Shown here: positions 26,650 to 35,274 of the stretch, piece by piece | How the letters are laid out: every line of letters begins with the position of its first letter | Position numbering within the stretch: the first letter of the stretch is position 1 | Origin: Pantoea sp. BAV 3049 | GTDB taxonomy: Bacteria > Pseudomonadota > Gammaproteobacteria > Enterobacterales > Enterobacteriaceae | Direction of reading: 5' to 3' | DNA length: 64,000 nt | NCBI RefSeq assembly: GCF_009765445.1 | Contig: NZ_WHOY01000031.1 | Location: 2,439,561-2,503,560, forward strand | Translations under genes and position numbers: made by a program | The notes under the pieces: model-generated | What the model was told of the DNA's origin: nothing | Database searches by the model: none | Seen by the model: only the letters and a program-made list of their open reading frames with translations

Positions 26650-27283
26650 GATTATCAGTGCTCCCTTTTTTAATATACAGAGCGATATCCTGCGGTGTTC
26701 TGCTGGCTCCGTTGATCGGTGTAATATCCTGCGGGCAGGCTGAGAGGACCAGCCAGATATTCATTTCGGCGGTCAGCGTTATCCGATCGAAGGCTTTGGA
26801 TACCGGCGGTGCGCGATCCAGTTCTCCGGAGGTTTTGAAAGGAACGTTCATAAAAAGATTCAGCGATGCAGGCGTGAATGAGAGCTCAATACCGACCTCG
26901 TTCAGTGCTTCATGAAAATTATCGCTACAGCTGCGATGATATTCCTTCACGCCAAGCTGCTGATAAAGTTCTTCAGAGCAGGGACACAGCAAAGTATCGT
27001 GGCGGCCTGGGGTTTCATCACGGCTCAGAGTAAACATCGGGCGACGTAAACTGCTAAAAGCCTGCATTCCCTGTTCAAAGAAAATGTTGCTGTTCAGCGA
27101 GCGGGTATGCTCCATGGCGGAATATTCCAGCGGGTTGTCACGGTTGACTGCCCATGTATCCACAACCTGACTTCCGGCGCTGTTTTCAATAATGATTTCC
27201 TGTCCCTGATATAACGGCAGCGCAATGCCACGGCTGGCTTTAAGGAGTAATAACTCGTGCTCTGAGGTTTGCTCTTTGATCAT
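26642..27283 (-). CDS. DUF1989 protein (urea carboxylase-associated / carboxyguanidine deiminase-like)
   Basis: 213 residues of the DUF1989 family: GQEIIIENSAGSQVVDTWAV, MEHTRSLNSNIFFEQG, LCPCSEELYQQLG and the Cys/Asp-rich CSDNFHEAL. Two DUF1989 paralogues form the carboxyguanidine deiminase of guanidine assimilation; here there is only one, in a guanidino/ureido context. It is the first gene of a minus-strand operon with the ABC importer and ureohydrolase. The control region contains operator-like repeats. The reaction is unproven. Confidence 0.78.
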   Translation of the reverse strand: MIKEQTSEHELLLLKASRGIALPLYQGQEIIIENSAGSQVVDTWAVNRDNPLEYSAMEHTRSLNSNIFFEQGMQAFSSLRRPMFTLSRDETPGRHDTLLCPCSEELYQQLGVKEYHRSCSDNFHEALNEVGIELSFTPASLNLFMNVPFKTSGELDRAPPVSKAFDRITLTAEMNIWLVLSACPQDITPINGASRTPQDIALYIKKGSTDNHE

Positions 27284-27307
27284 CTGTGGTCATCGCTCAA
27301 GGTAGTT

Positions 27308-27323
27308 AACGCCAAAAGTTTTC
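27308..27323. promoter_or_regulatory. Operator D: degenerate CAAAA-centred site
   Basis: TAACGCCAAAAGTTTT keeps the central CAAAA and outer bases of site C, with its centre exactly 44 nt (about four helical turns) away. Proposed as a weaker co-operative site. Confidence 0.35.
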
Positions 27324-27350
27324 TCTTGGCACTTGAGTAAAAAGCAAAGA

Positions 27351-27367
27351 GAATGCCAAAAGTATTC
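27351..27367. promoter_or_regulatory. Operator C: GAATGC-CAAAA-GTATTC
   Basis: GAATGCCAAAAGTATTC differs from the reverse strand of operator A (GCATACCAAAAGTATGC) at only three positions and keeps the same N5 spacer CAAAA. It lies between the DUF1989 operon and the divergent hydroxyacid dehydrogenase gene, 20 nt before the latter's start. Confidence 0.6.
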
Positions 27368-27386
27368 CAAACTCGAGGGTTTCACG

Positions 27387-28352
27387 GTGCAAAAATTTTG
27401 CTGGATACCACAGCCAATACATTTAAAAGGAATCAACAGGTTAGAAGAGGGTGGATTCGTACCATTACTGCAGCCCGCTCTGCCTTCAGCGGAGTTAAGT
27501 CCTGAAGTCGAAGCCGTTATTTTTCGTAGTGGTAATTTCAGTTGCTCAATGATGGAGCAATTACCGCACCTTAAAGTGATTGCCGTGCACGGTGTTGGCA
27601 CAGATGGCATTGATATTGGTTCGGCCACACAACAGGGTATCGTGATTCTGAATACGCCGGAAATGAATACGCGCTCTGTTGCGGAGCATGCCATTGCCTT
27701 ATTATTTGCCTTAAATAAAAAACTTGTTGCCAGCGACAGCGCGGTCAGGGAAAACAGATATCAGAAGTTTAAATATGAAGGGGGACTGTGCGAGATATTT
27801 GGCACGACTCTGGGGATTGTGGGTTTCGGCGCGATCGGAAAAACTACCGCAGCACTGGCAAAGGCGTTGGGAATGAATGTGATGATCCACAGCCGCCAGC
27901 CAGCGAATGAAATTGAGCAGGCCGGATTTACTAAAGCGGAGAGTTTTTCTGCGCTACTCTCGAAATGCGATGCCGTGTCACTGCATATTCCATCCACGCC
28001 TGAGACACGGCAGCTGATAAATGCTGAGACGCTTTCTCTGATGCCTGAACATGCTTTTCTGATTAATACCAGCAGGGGCGGTTTAATTGATGAAGCGGCG
28101 TTATTGTCTGCGCTGAAAAATAATAAAATCGCCGGTGCGGCGCTGGACGTTTTTCAGCAGGAACCTTTACCGGCTGACGATCCATTACTTTCCGCACCTA
28201 ATCTGATTGTCACGCCGCACACTGCTGCCTCTACGGAGCAGGCGCTGATTAATATGGCAACGGCGGCGGTGGACGGGATTATTCGCGTGACCGACGGGCA
28301 ACTCCCTGCGTCATTGGTGAACCCCGAAGTATGGGAGCGGCGTCGGCGTTAA
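27387..28352 (+). CDS. NAD-dependent D-2-hydroxyacid dehydrogenase family protein
   Basis: 321 residues from GTG 27387 (GAGGG 9 nt upstream); the open frame extends to 27333 but that part overlaps the operator. Rossmann motif GIVGFGAIGKTTA; catalytic Arg in NTSRGGLIDEAAL, Glu in DVFQQEPLPADDP and His in VTPHTAAS. Family members reduce 2-oxo acids or oxidise phosphoglycerate. In this regulon it could reduce the 2-oxo acid formed by the aminotransferase (inference). It converges on pxpA with only 6 nt between the stops. Confidence 0.87.
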   Translation: MQKFCWIPQPIHLKGINRLEEGGFVPLLQPALPSAELSPEVEAVIFRSGNFSCSMMEQLPHLKVIAVHGVGTDGIDIGSATQQGIVILNTPEMNTRSVAEHAIALLFALNKKLVASDSAVRENRYQKFKYEGGLCEIFGTTLGIVGFGAIGKTTAALAKALGMNVMIHSRQPANEIEQAGFTKAESFSALLSKCDAVSLHIPSTPETRQLINAETLSLMPEHAFLINTSRGGLIDEAALLSALKNNKIAGAALDVFQQEPLPADDPLLSAPNLIVTPHTAASTEQALINMATAAVDGIIRVTDGQLPASLVNPEVWERRRR

Positions 28353-28358
28353 ACAGGA

Positions 28359-29135
28359 TTAGCGCCGGGCCAGCACTTCGCTCATCGGCGCAAAAATAAC
28401 GCCCTGAGATTCAAGCCTCTGCCGTAACTGCTGAGCCATTTCTACCGCGCCGGGCGTGTCACCGTGGACGCAAACCGTATCGATAGTCACGGGGATTTTT
28501 TTGCCGCTGGCGGTGATAATGGCCTGCGCGTCCAGCATGGTCAGCATCCGCTCGCTGGCATGCTCAGCATCATGCAGTACCGCGCCGGGAAGTTTGCGGG
28601 AGAGCAGGTTGCCGTTGTCGGCATAGGCGCGATCAACATAAATTTCACGGGCCAGCGGCAGGCCCAGTTTTAATGCCGCACGCTCGGTTTCCATGCCTGG
28701 CATGACCACCATAATTAAATCTTTATCCACTTTATAAATGGCCTGCGCGACAGCCATCGCCAGCTCACTGTTTTCGGCGGCCATATTACCCAGCGAACCA
28801 TGGGTTTTCACGTGCGATAATTTCTGCCCCTGGGTATGGGCCAGCGCCTGCAGAGCACCAATCTGGTAAATAACCTGGCGCTCAATTTGTGCCGGGCTGT
28901 CTCCCAGAATAGGGCGACGGCCAAAGCCATAAATATCATAAAAACTGGGGTGAGCCCCTACGTGCACTTTGTTTTTCGCCGCATCAGCCAGCGTGGAGGA
29001 CATCACCTCAGGATCGCCAGCGTGAAAGCCACAGGCGATGTTGGCAGAGGTGATAATCTCCAGCATTTCACCATCGCGGCCCAGGGTCCAGGCACCGTAA
29101 CTTTCGCCCATATCGCAATTCAGATCTAATTTCAT
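28359..29135 (-). CDS. pxpA: 5-oxoprolinase subunit A (LamB/YcsF family)
   Basis: 258 residues. MKLDLNCDMGESYGAW and ITSANIACGFHAGDP are diagnostic of LamB/YcsF proteins; KTHGSLGNMA and VCVHGDTPGAV carry further conserved His. With PxpB and PxpC it forms the ATP-dependent prokaryotic 5-oxoprolinase that opens 5-oxoproline to glutamate. GGAGCGGG precedes the ATG. It is divergent from pxpBC, whereas the three are more often in one operon; both directions share operator B. Confidence 0.92.
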   Translation of the reverse strand: MKLDLNCDMGESYGAWTLGRDGEMLEIITSANIACGFHAGDPEVMSSTLADAAKNKVHVGAHPSFYDIYGFGRRPILGDSPAQIERQVIYQIGALQALAHTQGQKLSHVKTHGSLGNMAAENSELAMAVAQAIYKVDKDLIMVVMPGMETERAALKLGLPLAREIYVDRAYADNGNLLSRKLPGAVLHDAEHASERMLTMLDAQAIITASGKKIPVTIDTVCVHGDTPGAVEMAQQLRQRLESQGVIFAPMSEVLARR

Positions 29136-29217
29136 TCCCGCTCCACAAAGTCCTGATTAAGGGGTCATAAAAAGAGGCTATGACTGAGGTTCCGGGGGCG
29201 GAGACCGCCCGTTGACA

Positions 29218-29244
29218 CCATACCAATGGTATGCCAAATGTATT
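29218..29244. promoter_or_regulatory. Operator B: CATACC-N3-GGTATG with an extra half-site
   Basis: CATACCAATGGTATG (29219-29233) is a perfect inverted repeat, continued by CCAAATGTATT. The segment aligns without gaps to operator A and lies midway between pxpA and pxpB. Confidence 0.65.
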
Positions 29245-29282
29245 TTTACCGATAATCGTTTTAACTTCTGGCAGGTTGATGG

Positions 29283-30023
29283 GTGAAAGGCATTCCAAAT
29301 AGTCTTACCTGGAAAATAGTCCCGGTTGCCGATCAGGCGGTCCTGATCGATTTTGGGGAATATATCGATCCCCAAATCAATAAACACGTGACGGACCTGG
29401 CAATCCTGATTAATCAGCAGCCGCTGGTGGGGATCACCAAAGCCATTCCGACCTATCGTTCGCTGCTGGTTAATTATGATTCTTTACGCATCCGTCAGCA
29501 CGAAGTCACTGGCTATCTGCAGGATTTGCTCACTCAGCCCCGCCGTAAATCACCGCCGTTTCGCGCCTGGCACATCCCCGTTTGTTACGGCGGGTCATAT
29601 GGAATTGATCTGGAAACGCTGGCCGGACAGCATCAGCTGTCATCGCTGGAAGTGATTGAGCGGCATGTGAAAAGCCTCTACCGGGTGTATATGATCGGCT
29701 TTATGCCGGGCTTTACCTATCTGGGTGGCCTTGATGAATCTTTGCATACGCCGAGAAGGGATTCGCCACGGCTGAAAGTGCCGGCTGGCAGCATCAGCAT
29801 CGGTGGGATGCAAACCGCTGTGGGTTCCGTCGAGGCACCGAGCGGCTGGCATCTTATTGGCAAAACACCTTTCAGAAGTTTTGCGCCCGATCGCAACCCG
29901 GCGGTGCTGTTGCAGAGTGGGGACGCGGTGAGTTTTTATCCGGTCAGCGCAGACGAGTATCAGTCACTGGCTCAGCAGGTTGATTACGTTCCGGAATGGA
30001 GCTGGCAAGATGCAGAGATTTGA
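29283..30023 (+). CDS. pxpB: 5-oxoprolinase subunit B (KipI family)
   Basis: 246 residues starting at GTG. Carboxyltransferase domain 1 features: VADQAVLIDFGEYID, YMIGFMPGFTYLGGLDESLH, TPRRDSPRLKVPAGSISIGG and PSGWHLIGKTPFR. KipI/PxpB pairs with KipA/PxpC as an ATP-using, allophanate-hydrolase-like unit. The pxpC start lies inside its last codons, giving stoichiometric coupled translation. Confidence 0.92.
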   Translation: MKGIPNSLTWKIVPVADQAVLIDFGEYIDPQINKHVTDLAILINQQPLVGITKAIPTYRSLLVNYDSLRIRQHEVTGYLQDLLTQPRRKSPPFRAWHIPVCYGGSYGIDLETLAGQHQLSSLEVIERHVKSLYRVYMIGFMPGFTYLGGLDESLHTPRRDSPRLKVPAGSISIGGMQTAVGSVEAPSGWHLIGKTPFRSFAPDRNPAVLLQSGDAVSFYPVSADEYQSLAQQVDYVPEWSWQDAEI

Positions 30024-30960
30024 GGTGTTATCGCCCGGCCTGTTCACCACATTGCAGGATCTGGGACGGTTTGGTTTTGAAGATCAGGGCGTACCGCCTG
30101 CCGGAGCGATGGATGAGTTCAGCGCCGCCATTGCAAATGCGCTGGTGGATAATCCGGCCGATACCGGCGTGCTGGAGCTTACCCTGACCGGGCCATCGCT
30201 GCGCCTGGTGGGTGATGCTCCTGTCTGGGTGGCGCTGACCGGCCATCTGGCAATCAACCTGAACGGTGAGCCGCAGGCAGGCTATCAGTGCTTCACGTTG
30301 CTGCCGGGTGATATTTTATCGATACCGCGGGTGCTCAGCGGCGCGCGTGGGTATCTGGCGGTTGCCGGGGGATTCCGCGCCGAGCCGGTGATGGGCAGCG
30401 TTTCCACTCTGATGCGTGCCGGGCTGGGTGGATTTGCCGGACGACAGCTCATTAAAGGTGATAGCCTGCCACTGCTCAGCAGCCGCAAGCCACCGGCCAT
30501 TAACCAGCTGACACAGCGCATTTTGCCACAGCAGGAGAGACGCCCGGTCCGGGTAGTCTGGGGGCCGCAGGATGATTACTTCTCCCGTGAGGCAAAGCGT
30601 GCTTTCACCACCAATAGCTGGACATTGTCCAATCAGTGCGACCGCATGGGTTACCGGCTTAGCGGGCCGCCGATACCCCATATAAATGGGTTTAATATCG
30701 TTTCTGACGCCATTGCGCGTGGCAGCATACAGATCCCGGGTAATGGCCAGCCTATCGTGGCGATGAACGACCGTCAGACCACCGGCGGCTACCCCAAAAT
30801 CGCTACCATCATCCGCGCCGATCATGCCCGCATGGGGCAGTTTAAGCCCGGTGATAAACTCAGCTTTGAAACCGTGTCGGTGGAGAAGGCCGAGGATCTC
30901 TGGCGGGGCAGGCAGGCGCTTTTTCAGCAGTGGGTGCAGACGATCCGGGCAGGGGAGTGA
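30010..30960 (+). CDS. pxpC: 5-oxoprolinase subunit C (KipA family)
   Basis: 316 residues from ATG 30010 (MQRFEVLSPGLFTTLQDLGR, the normal start); a 10-codon upstream alternative reads through the pxpB end. Biotin-dependent carboxyltransferase-like motifs: GVPPAGAMDEFSAAIAN, RVVWGPQDDYFS, RMGYRLSGPPIPH and MNDRQTTGGYPKIATI. No biotin domain is present, as expected for PxpC. The overlap with pxpB is 14 nt. Confidence 0.92.
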   Translation: MQRFEVLSPGLFTTLQDLGRFGFEDQGVPPAGAMDEFSAAIANALVDNPADTGVLELTLTGPSLRLVGDAPVWVALTGHLAINLNGEPQAGYQCFTLLPGDILSIPRVLSGARGYLAVAGGFRAEPVMGSVSTLMRAGLGGFAGRQLIKGDSLPLLSSRKPPAINQLTQRILPQQERRPVRVVWGPQDDYFSREAKRAFTTNSWTLSNQCDRMGYRLSGPPIPHINGFNIVSDAIARGSIQIPGNGQPIVAMNDRQTTGGYPKIATIIRADHARMGQFKPGDKLSFETVSVEKAEDLWRGRQALFQQWVQTIRAGE

Positions 30961-31223
30961 TGGGTTATCTACGCATAATGTTTTCTGCTGCTGATAAAGG
31001 GGCTTATGCAACAGTACCGGCTCTGACCTGCTCCAGATCATGAATTTCTCTCATGTTCATTGAAATTAAATCACTTTTTTTCACTCAATGACTCAGGCAT
31101 AAAGTACTGACTACCATAGACAATATGACGAATACCAAAGTTAAAACCTGACAATAAAATTTAAAGCTGAAAGAGCATAAATAAATTCAGGTTTTATCTC
31201 AGAAATCAGGATACCTCATCGCG

Positions 31224-32201
31224 ATGAATAAAGAATTTGCATTCACCATTAAAAACCTTGCTTTTGATGAAAATTATAACCCCTCCGAAAATACCCGCAT
31301 CACCACCAACTTCGCTAATCTGGCCAGAGGCGACAAACGCCAGCAGAATTTGCGCAACGCTTTGACGATGATCGACAATCGTTTCAATTCTCTGGCTCAT
31401 ACTGATAATCCCAACGGGGATCGTTATTCTGTTGAGCTTGAAATCATTTCCGTTGAGATGGATGTTGAAGGTAAGGGTAAAACTTTCCCGGTGATTGAGA
31501 TCCTGAAAACGAATATTGTTGATAAAAAAACCAATGAACGCATTGAAGGCATCGTAGGGAATAATTTCTCATCCTACGTGCGTGATTATGACTTTAGCGT
31601 AGTGCTGTTAGAGCATAACAAAAACAAAGCCGGATTCAGCACGCCAGATAATTTTGGCGAACTGCACGGTAATCTGTTCAAATATTTCGTTAATTCAGAT
31701 GCTTACAGAGATAACTTTAAAAAACAACCTGTTATCTGCCTGAGCGTTTCAAGTAAAAATACCTATCATCAGACTGGCTATCGACATCCTGTGCTGGGCA
31801 TAGAATATCAGCAGGATGAATTGTCCATGACCGATCACTATTTCAATAAAATGGGCTTACAGGCACGCTATTTTATGCCAGCCGGTGCAGTTGCGCCTTT
31901 AGCATTCTATTTCTCTGGTGATTTAATCAAAGATTATACCGATCTTGAGCTTATCAGCACCATCAGCACGATGGAGACTTTCCAGAGAATTTACCGTCCT
32001 GAAATTTATAATGCTAACTCTGTGGCTGGCAAAACCTATCAGCCAAGCCTGAACCAGCAGGATTATTCATTAACTGAAATTGTTTACGATCGTGAAGAAC
32101 GCAGCCATTTAGCTGTTGAGCAGGGCAGGTTTACGGAAGAGAACTTCATCAAACCTTACAGAGCCATTCTTGAGCAATGGTCTGCTAATTACGTTCTTTG
32201 A
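31224..32201 (+). CDS. mesX: MesX (DUF1852), partner of folate-independent methionine synthase
   Basis: A 325-residue DUF1852 protein (GNNFSSYVRDYDFSVVLLEH, DNFGELHGNLFKYFVNSDAY, YRHPVLGIEYQQDELSMTDHY). It is immediately followed by a core-MetE protein, the reported mesX-mesD arrangement in which MesX is required for oxygen-dependent folate-independent methionine synthesis by MesD. No membrane segment or signal peptide. The biochemical role of MesX is not settled. The upstream 260 nt show no strong MetJ box array. Confidence 0.85.
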   Translation: MNKEFAFTIKNLAFDENYNPSENTRITTNFANLARGDKRQQNLRNALTMIDNRFNSLAHTDNPNGDRYSVELEIISVEMDVEGKGKTFPVIEILKTNIVDKKTNERIEGIVGNNFSSYVRDYDFSVVLLEHNKNKAGFSTPDNFGELHGNLFKYFVNSDAYRDNFKKQPVICLSVSSKNTYHQTGYRHPVLGIEYQQDELSMTDHYFNKMGLQARYFMPAGAVAPLAFYFSGDLIKDYTDLELISTISTMETFQRIYRPEIYNANSVAGKTYQPSLNQQDYSLTEIVYDREERSHLAVEQGRFTEENFIKPYRAILEQWSANYVL

Positions 32202-32229
32202 TTAACTCAATATAAAAAGGTCACCTGCA

Positions 32230-33261
32230 ATGAAAATTTTATTACCCACTTCGACGGCGGGCAGCCTGCCTAAACCTTCCTGGCTTGCGCAGCCAGAGAC
32301 GCTCTGGTCACCCTGGAAATTGCAGGATCAGGAACTGATCGATGGCAAACAGGATGCGCTGCGTTTGTGCCTGCAGGATCAGCTCCAGGCAGGTATTGAT
32401 ATCGTCAGTGATGGCGAGCAAACGCGCCAACATTTTGTCACCACGTTTATCGAGCACCTGAGCGGAGTGGACTTTGAGAAGCGTGAAACCGTCAGAATTC
32501 GTAACCGCTATGATGCGAGTGTGCCGACAGTTGTGGGTGCGGTGAGTCGCCAGAAGCCCGTTTTTGTTGAAGACGCAAAATTCCTGCGTCAGCAAACCGA
32601 TCAACCCATTAAATGGGCGCTGCCTGGTCCCATGACAATGATCGATACGCTCTACGACAGCCACTATAAAAGCCGTGAAAAACTGGCCTGGGAATTTGCC
32701 AAAATTCTGAATGAAGAAGCCAAAGAATTAGAGGCTGCGGGCGTTGATATCATCCAGTTCGATGAACCTGCGTTCAACGTATTCTTTGATGAAGTGAATG
32801 ACTGGGGAATTGCCGCTTTAGAAAGAGCCATTGAAGGGCTGAAATGTGAAACTGCTGTGCATATTTGCTATGGCTATGGCATCAAAGCCAACACAGACTG
32901 GAAAAAGACTTTGGGGTCAGAATGGCGGCAGTATGAAGAAATCTTCCCCAAGCTGCAGAAATCCAGTATCGATATCATCTCGCTGGAATGTCAGAACTCC
33001 CGTGTGCCAATGGATCTGATTGAACTGATCCGGGGCAAGAAAGTGATGGTAGGGGCCATTGATGTGGCAACCAATACCATTGAAACCCCAGAGGAAGTCG
33101 CCGATACCCTGCGGAAAGCACTTCAGTTTGTTGATGCGGATAAGCTTTATCCTTCTACCAACTGCGGCATGACGCCTCTGGCACGTCGTGTGGCAAACGG
33201 TAAGTTAAGCGCTTTAAGCGCAGGTGCAGAAATCGTTCGCAGAGAACTGCTGGCTAAATAG
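32230..33261 (+). CDS. mesD: Folate-independent methionine synthase MesD (core-MetE)
   Basis: 343 residues, equal to the MetE catalytic C-terminal barrel without the folate-binding N-terminal half. Zinc ligands are complete: H211 and C213 (AVHICYGYG), E253 (ISLECQN) and C312 (STNCGMTPL). DIIQFDEPAF and GAIDVATNTIETPEEV match the homocysteine site. Standing 28 nt after mesX, it is MesD-type. Its methyl donor is not 5-methyl-tetrahydrofolate; the physiological donor remains open. Confidence 0.87.
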   Translation: MKILLPTSTAGSLPKPSWLAQPETLWSPWKLQDQELIDGKQDALRLCLQDQLQAGIDIVSDGEQTRQHFVTTFIEHLSGVDFEKRETVRIRNRYDASVPTVVGAVSRQKPVFVEDAKFLRQQTDQPIKWALPGPMTMIDTLYDSHYKSREKLAWEFAKILNEEAKELEAAGVDIIQFDEPAFNVFFDEVNDWGIAALERAIEGLKCETAVHICYGYGIKANTDWKKTLGSEWRQYEEIFPKLQKSSIDIISLECQNSRVPMDLIELIRGKKVMVGAIDVATNTIETPEEVADTLRKALQFVDADKLYPSTNCGMTPLARRVANGKLSALSAGAEIVRRELLAK

Positions 33262-33791
33262 TTTCGCCAGACGTCAGATCATTTGCAAAAAAATCCACGC
33301 CGAAGCGTGGATTTTTTATTTCACATACCCGTCCGGATATTAGCCACATCTCCGCTTCAGACTTGTTCAGGCCCGGTTACAAAAACTGGCGTTCCGCAGA
33401 GTTGCGGGTTTCAACGAGTTCTTTTGACGCTTTCTGCGTTTCTCAACTCATATTTTTTTGATTTTTTATCTATACGAATTATTTATTTCAAAAGCCTCCA
33501 TCAGATCATAAAGTCTGGCTTCTGTCTGAGACCTGCGCACTCCAGATTTTTTCCCGTTTCCCCCTTTATATCCCTTAGCACCTGAAGCAGGCCGAAAATC
33601 CACCAGCAAAAAAGTTTCCATTCTGACGCCGCTCTAAAATAAGCTTCGCTTATTTCAAAACCATAAGATGCAAATAACTTATTTTTAAAGCAGTTCGCTG
33701 CAAGGTTGTGTGGTAGACAATTGGTATACACATCGAATACAACAAAGGCACAGGCTAAAAAGTGTGCATTCTCAGGGCGGTGTATAAATTG
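33262..33791. other. 530-nt intergenic region before the second GntR operon
   Basis: Contains the mesD terminator at 33287-33317, a small hairpin AAATAAGC-TTC-GCTTATTT at 33637-33655, and TTGGTATACA at 33721-33730 (core GTATAC palindrome), which resembles FadR-type GntR operators and lies about 60 nt before the regulator gene. A 76-codon minus-strand frame at 33501-33731 has no ribosome site or recognisable sequence. Confidence 0.5.
33287..33317 (+). terminator. Intrinsic terminator of mesX-mesD
   Basis: AAATCCACGC / GCGTGGATTT with loop CGAA and an uninterrupted T6 run (33312-33317), preceded by an A-run so that it could also act in reverse. Confidence 0.9.
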
Positions 33792-34448
33792 ATGAAATTA
33801 GCCCCATCCGGCGATCAGCCACTCTCGCAAAATGCGTATGACTCCGTGCTCCATATGATCCAGACCGGTGCTTTCAGGAATGGTGAAGTCGTCAATGAAC
33901 GTCGCCTGGCTGAGCAACTGGGTCTGTCTCGGACTCCCGTTCGCGAAGCGCTCGGTCGTCTGGAAGGCAGTGGTTATCTGCGGCGCTCGGGCAGGACGCT
34001 GTTGGTGAATGGCGTGGAGTTGAGTGAGATTCTTGAAATTATGGCCGTGCGCATTTTGCTGGAAGCCGACGCGGCCCGCAATGCCGCTGGCAAAATGTCG
34101 GCGGCTAAGCTGGCAGACATCCGCCAGCGGCTGATGGCAATGACAACTTCCGACCAGGTGAGTGCCAGCAGCCATTGGGAAGTCGACGACTTTTTGCATC
34201 TCAGTATCGCTGAAACCAGCGGCAATAAGTTATCCCAGCGGCTGATTGGTGAATTGCGTACCCGCACAAGGATGTTTGGCAAGGAAATGGTGCCGATGCG
34301 CTTTGAGAGCGGACGTGACGAACACCTGGCCATTCTTGACGCCATCGAGGCGGGAGATGGCGAACGGGCGGCGCAGGCGATGGTTAGACATATTGAGGGA
34401 GCACGTTACGGCATTTTTCAGTCGTTCACTGCCAGCAGTTTTCGATAA
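33792..34448 (+). CDS. GntR-family regulator, FadR subfamily (second)
   Basis: 218 residues from ATG 33792; upstream in-frame starts exist and the ribosome site is weak, so the start is tentative. Winged helix NERRLAEQLGLSRTPVREAL followed by an FCD domain with D (VDDFLHLSIAETSGN), H (GRDEHLAIL) and H (VRHIEGA). It heads a same-strand cluster of amidotransferase, ABC importer, M24-like protein and DapA-like enzyme, and is their probable regulator. Confidence 0.86.
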   Translation: MKLAPSGDQPLSQNAYDSVLHMIQTGAFRNGEVVNERRLAEQLGLSRTPVREALGRLEGSGYLRRSGRTLLVNGVELSEILEIMAVRILLEADAARNAAGKMSAAKLADIRQRLMAMTTSDQVSASSHWEVDDFLHLSIAETSGNKLSQRLIGELRTRTRMFGKEMVPMRFESGRDEHLAILDAIEAGDGERAAQAMVRHIEGARYGIFQSFTASSFR

Positions 34449-34499
34449 ATCCTGGCCGCTTACAGTGGTCTGTTAAACCTGTCAGGGGGAGTGGAATCA

Positions 34500-35201
34500 A
34501 TGGGTCAGAAACGCCTGCTTTATCTCCATAATGGCAAATCGAAACAGACGATTGCCCGGCTGGACGAACGATTCAAAACGTGGGGATTAGAGGTAGATTA
34601 CTACTGGGCATGGCAGAACGAATTTCCTGACGATCTGCACAGCTATGATGGGATTTTTCTCTCCGGCAGCCCGCACGGTGCCTATGAAGACATTCCTTTT
34701 ATCCATCGCGAACATCAGCTCATTGTTCAGGCCGCTGCGCTGGGCATCCCGATGTTAGGTATCTGTTTTGGCAGCCAGATCCTCGCCTCAGCATTATGTG
34801 GCAGGGACCAGGTCTTTCGACGCGACACTTGCGAGATCGGGAATAAATGGCTGCAGGCAACGCCCGCAGCCGCTGAGGACAGCATCGCCTCCGGCATTTT
34901 CCCTCAGGTGTATATGTTTGTCTGGCATAACGATGAAGTGCGTGCCACCCATCCTGATATGACTATTCTGGCCGCCAGCGACCAGTGTCCTAACCAGATC
35001 TGGCGGTATAACGATCGGCCGATTTGGGGTATCCAGGGGCATCCTGAGATTACGCTTGAACAGGCGCCGCTCTGGTTTGAACAAAACCGTGCCATCATGG
35101 AACGCGATGGGGCTGATATTGAAGAGCTGATCGCCACAGCCGACGAAGCCCTTGCCGCCAAATCGATGCTTACCCGCTTTGTGACATTTATTTCCAGATA
35201 A
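34500..35201 (+). CDS. Class I glutamine amidotransferase-like protein
   Basis: 233 residues from ATG 34500 (GGGGGA 9 nt upstream; a GTG nine bases earlier is within that spacing). GATase class I fold with nucleophile Cys in LGICFGSQILA and His-Glu in IQGHPEITLEQ, so the triad appears intact. It resembles GMP-synthase-like stand-alone GATases such as gamma-glutamyl hydrolases of polyamine or amino-acid catabolism. It has no synthetase partner nearby, so a hydrolase acting on a glutamyl or amide bond is plausible; unproven. Confidence 0.8.
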   Translation: MGQKRLLYLHNGKSKQTIARLDERFKTWGLEVDYYWAWQNEFPDDLHSYDGIFLSGSPHGAYEDIPFIHREHQLIVQAAALGIPMLGICFGSQILASALCGRDQVFRRDTCEIGNKWLQATPAAAEDSIASGIFPQVYMFVWHNDEVRATHPDMTILAASDQCPNQIWRYNDRPIWGIQGHPEITLEQAPLWFEQNRAIMERDGADIEELIATADEALAAKSMLTRFVTFISR

Positions 35202-35274
35202 ACATTTAGCGTCCGGAGCGGATCGCTCACCGGTGACGGTACCGGTTTTTATCAACCAATAAGGGAAAGATGTA

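Noticed and set aside
31040-31223. MetJ box before mesX
   Set aside because: Only weak AGAC-like octamers are present, without the tandem AGACGTCT array.
33501-33731. 76-codon minus-strand reading frame in the gap before the second GntR operon
   Set aside because: No ribosome site and no recognisable sequence; compatible with chance.
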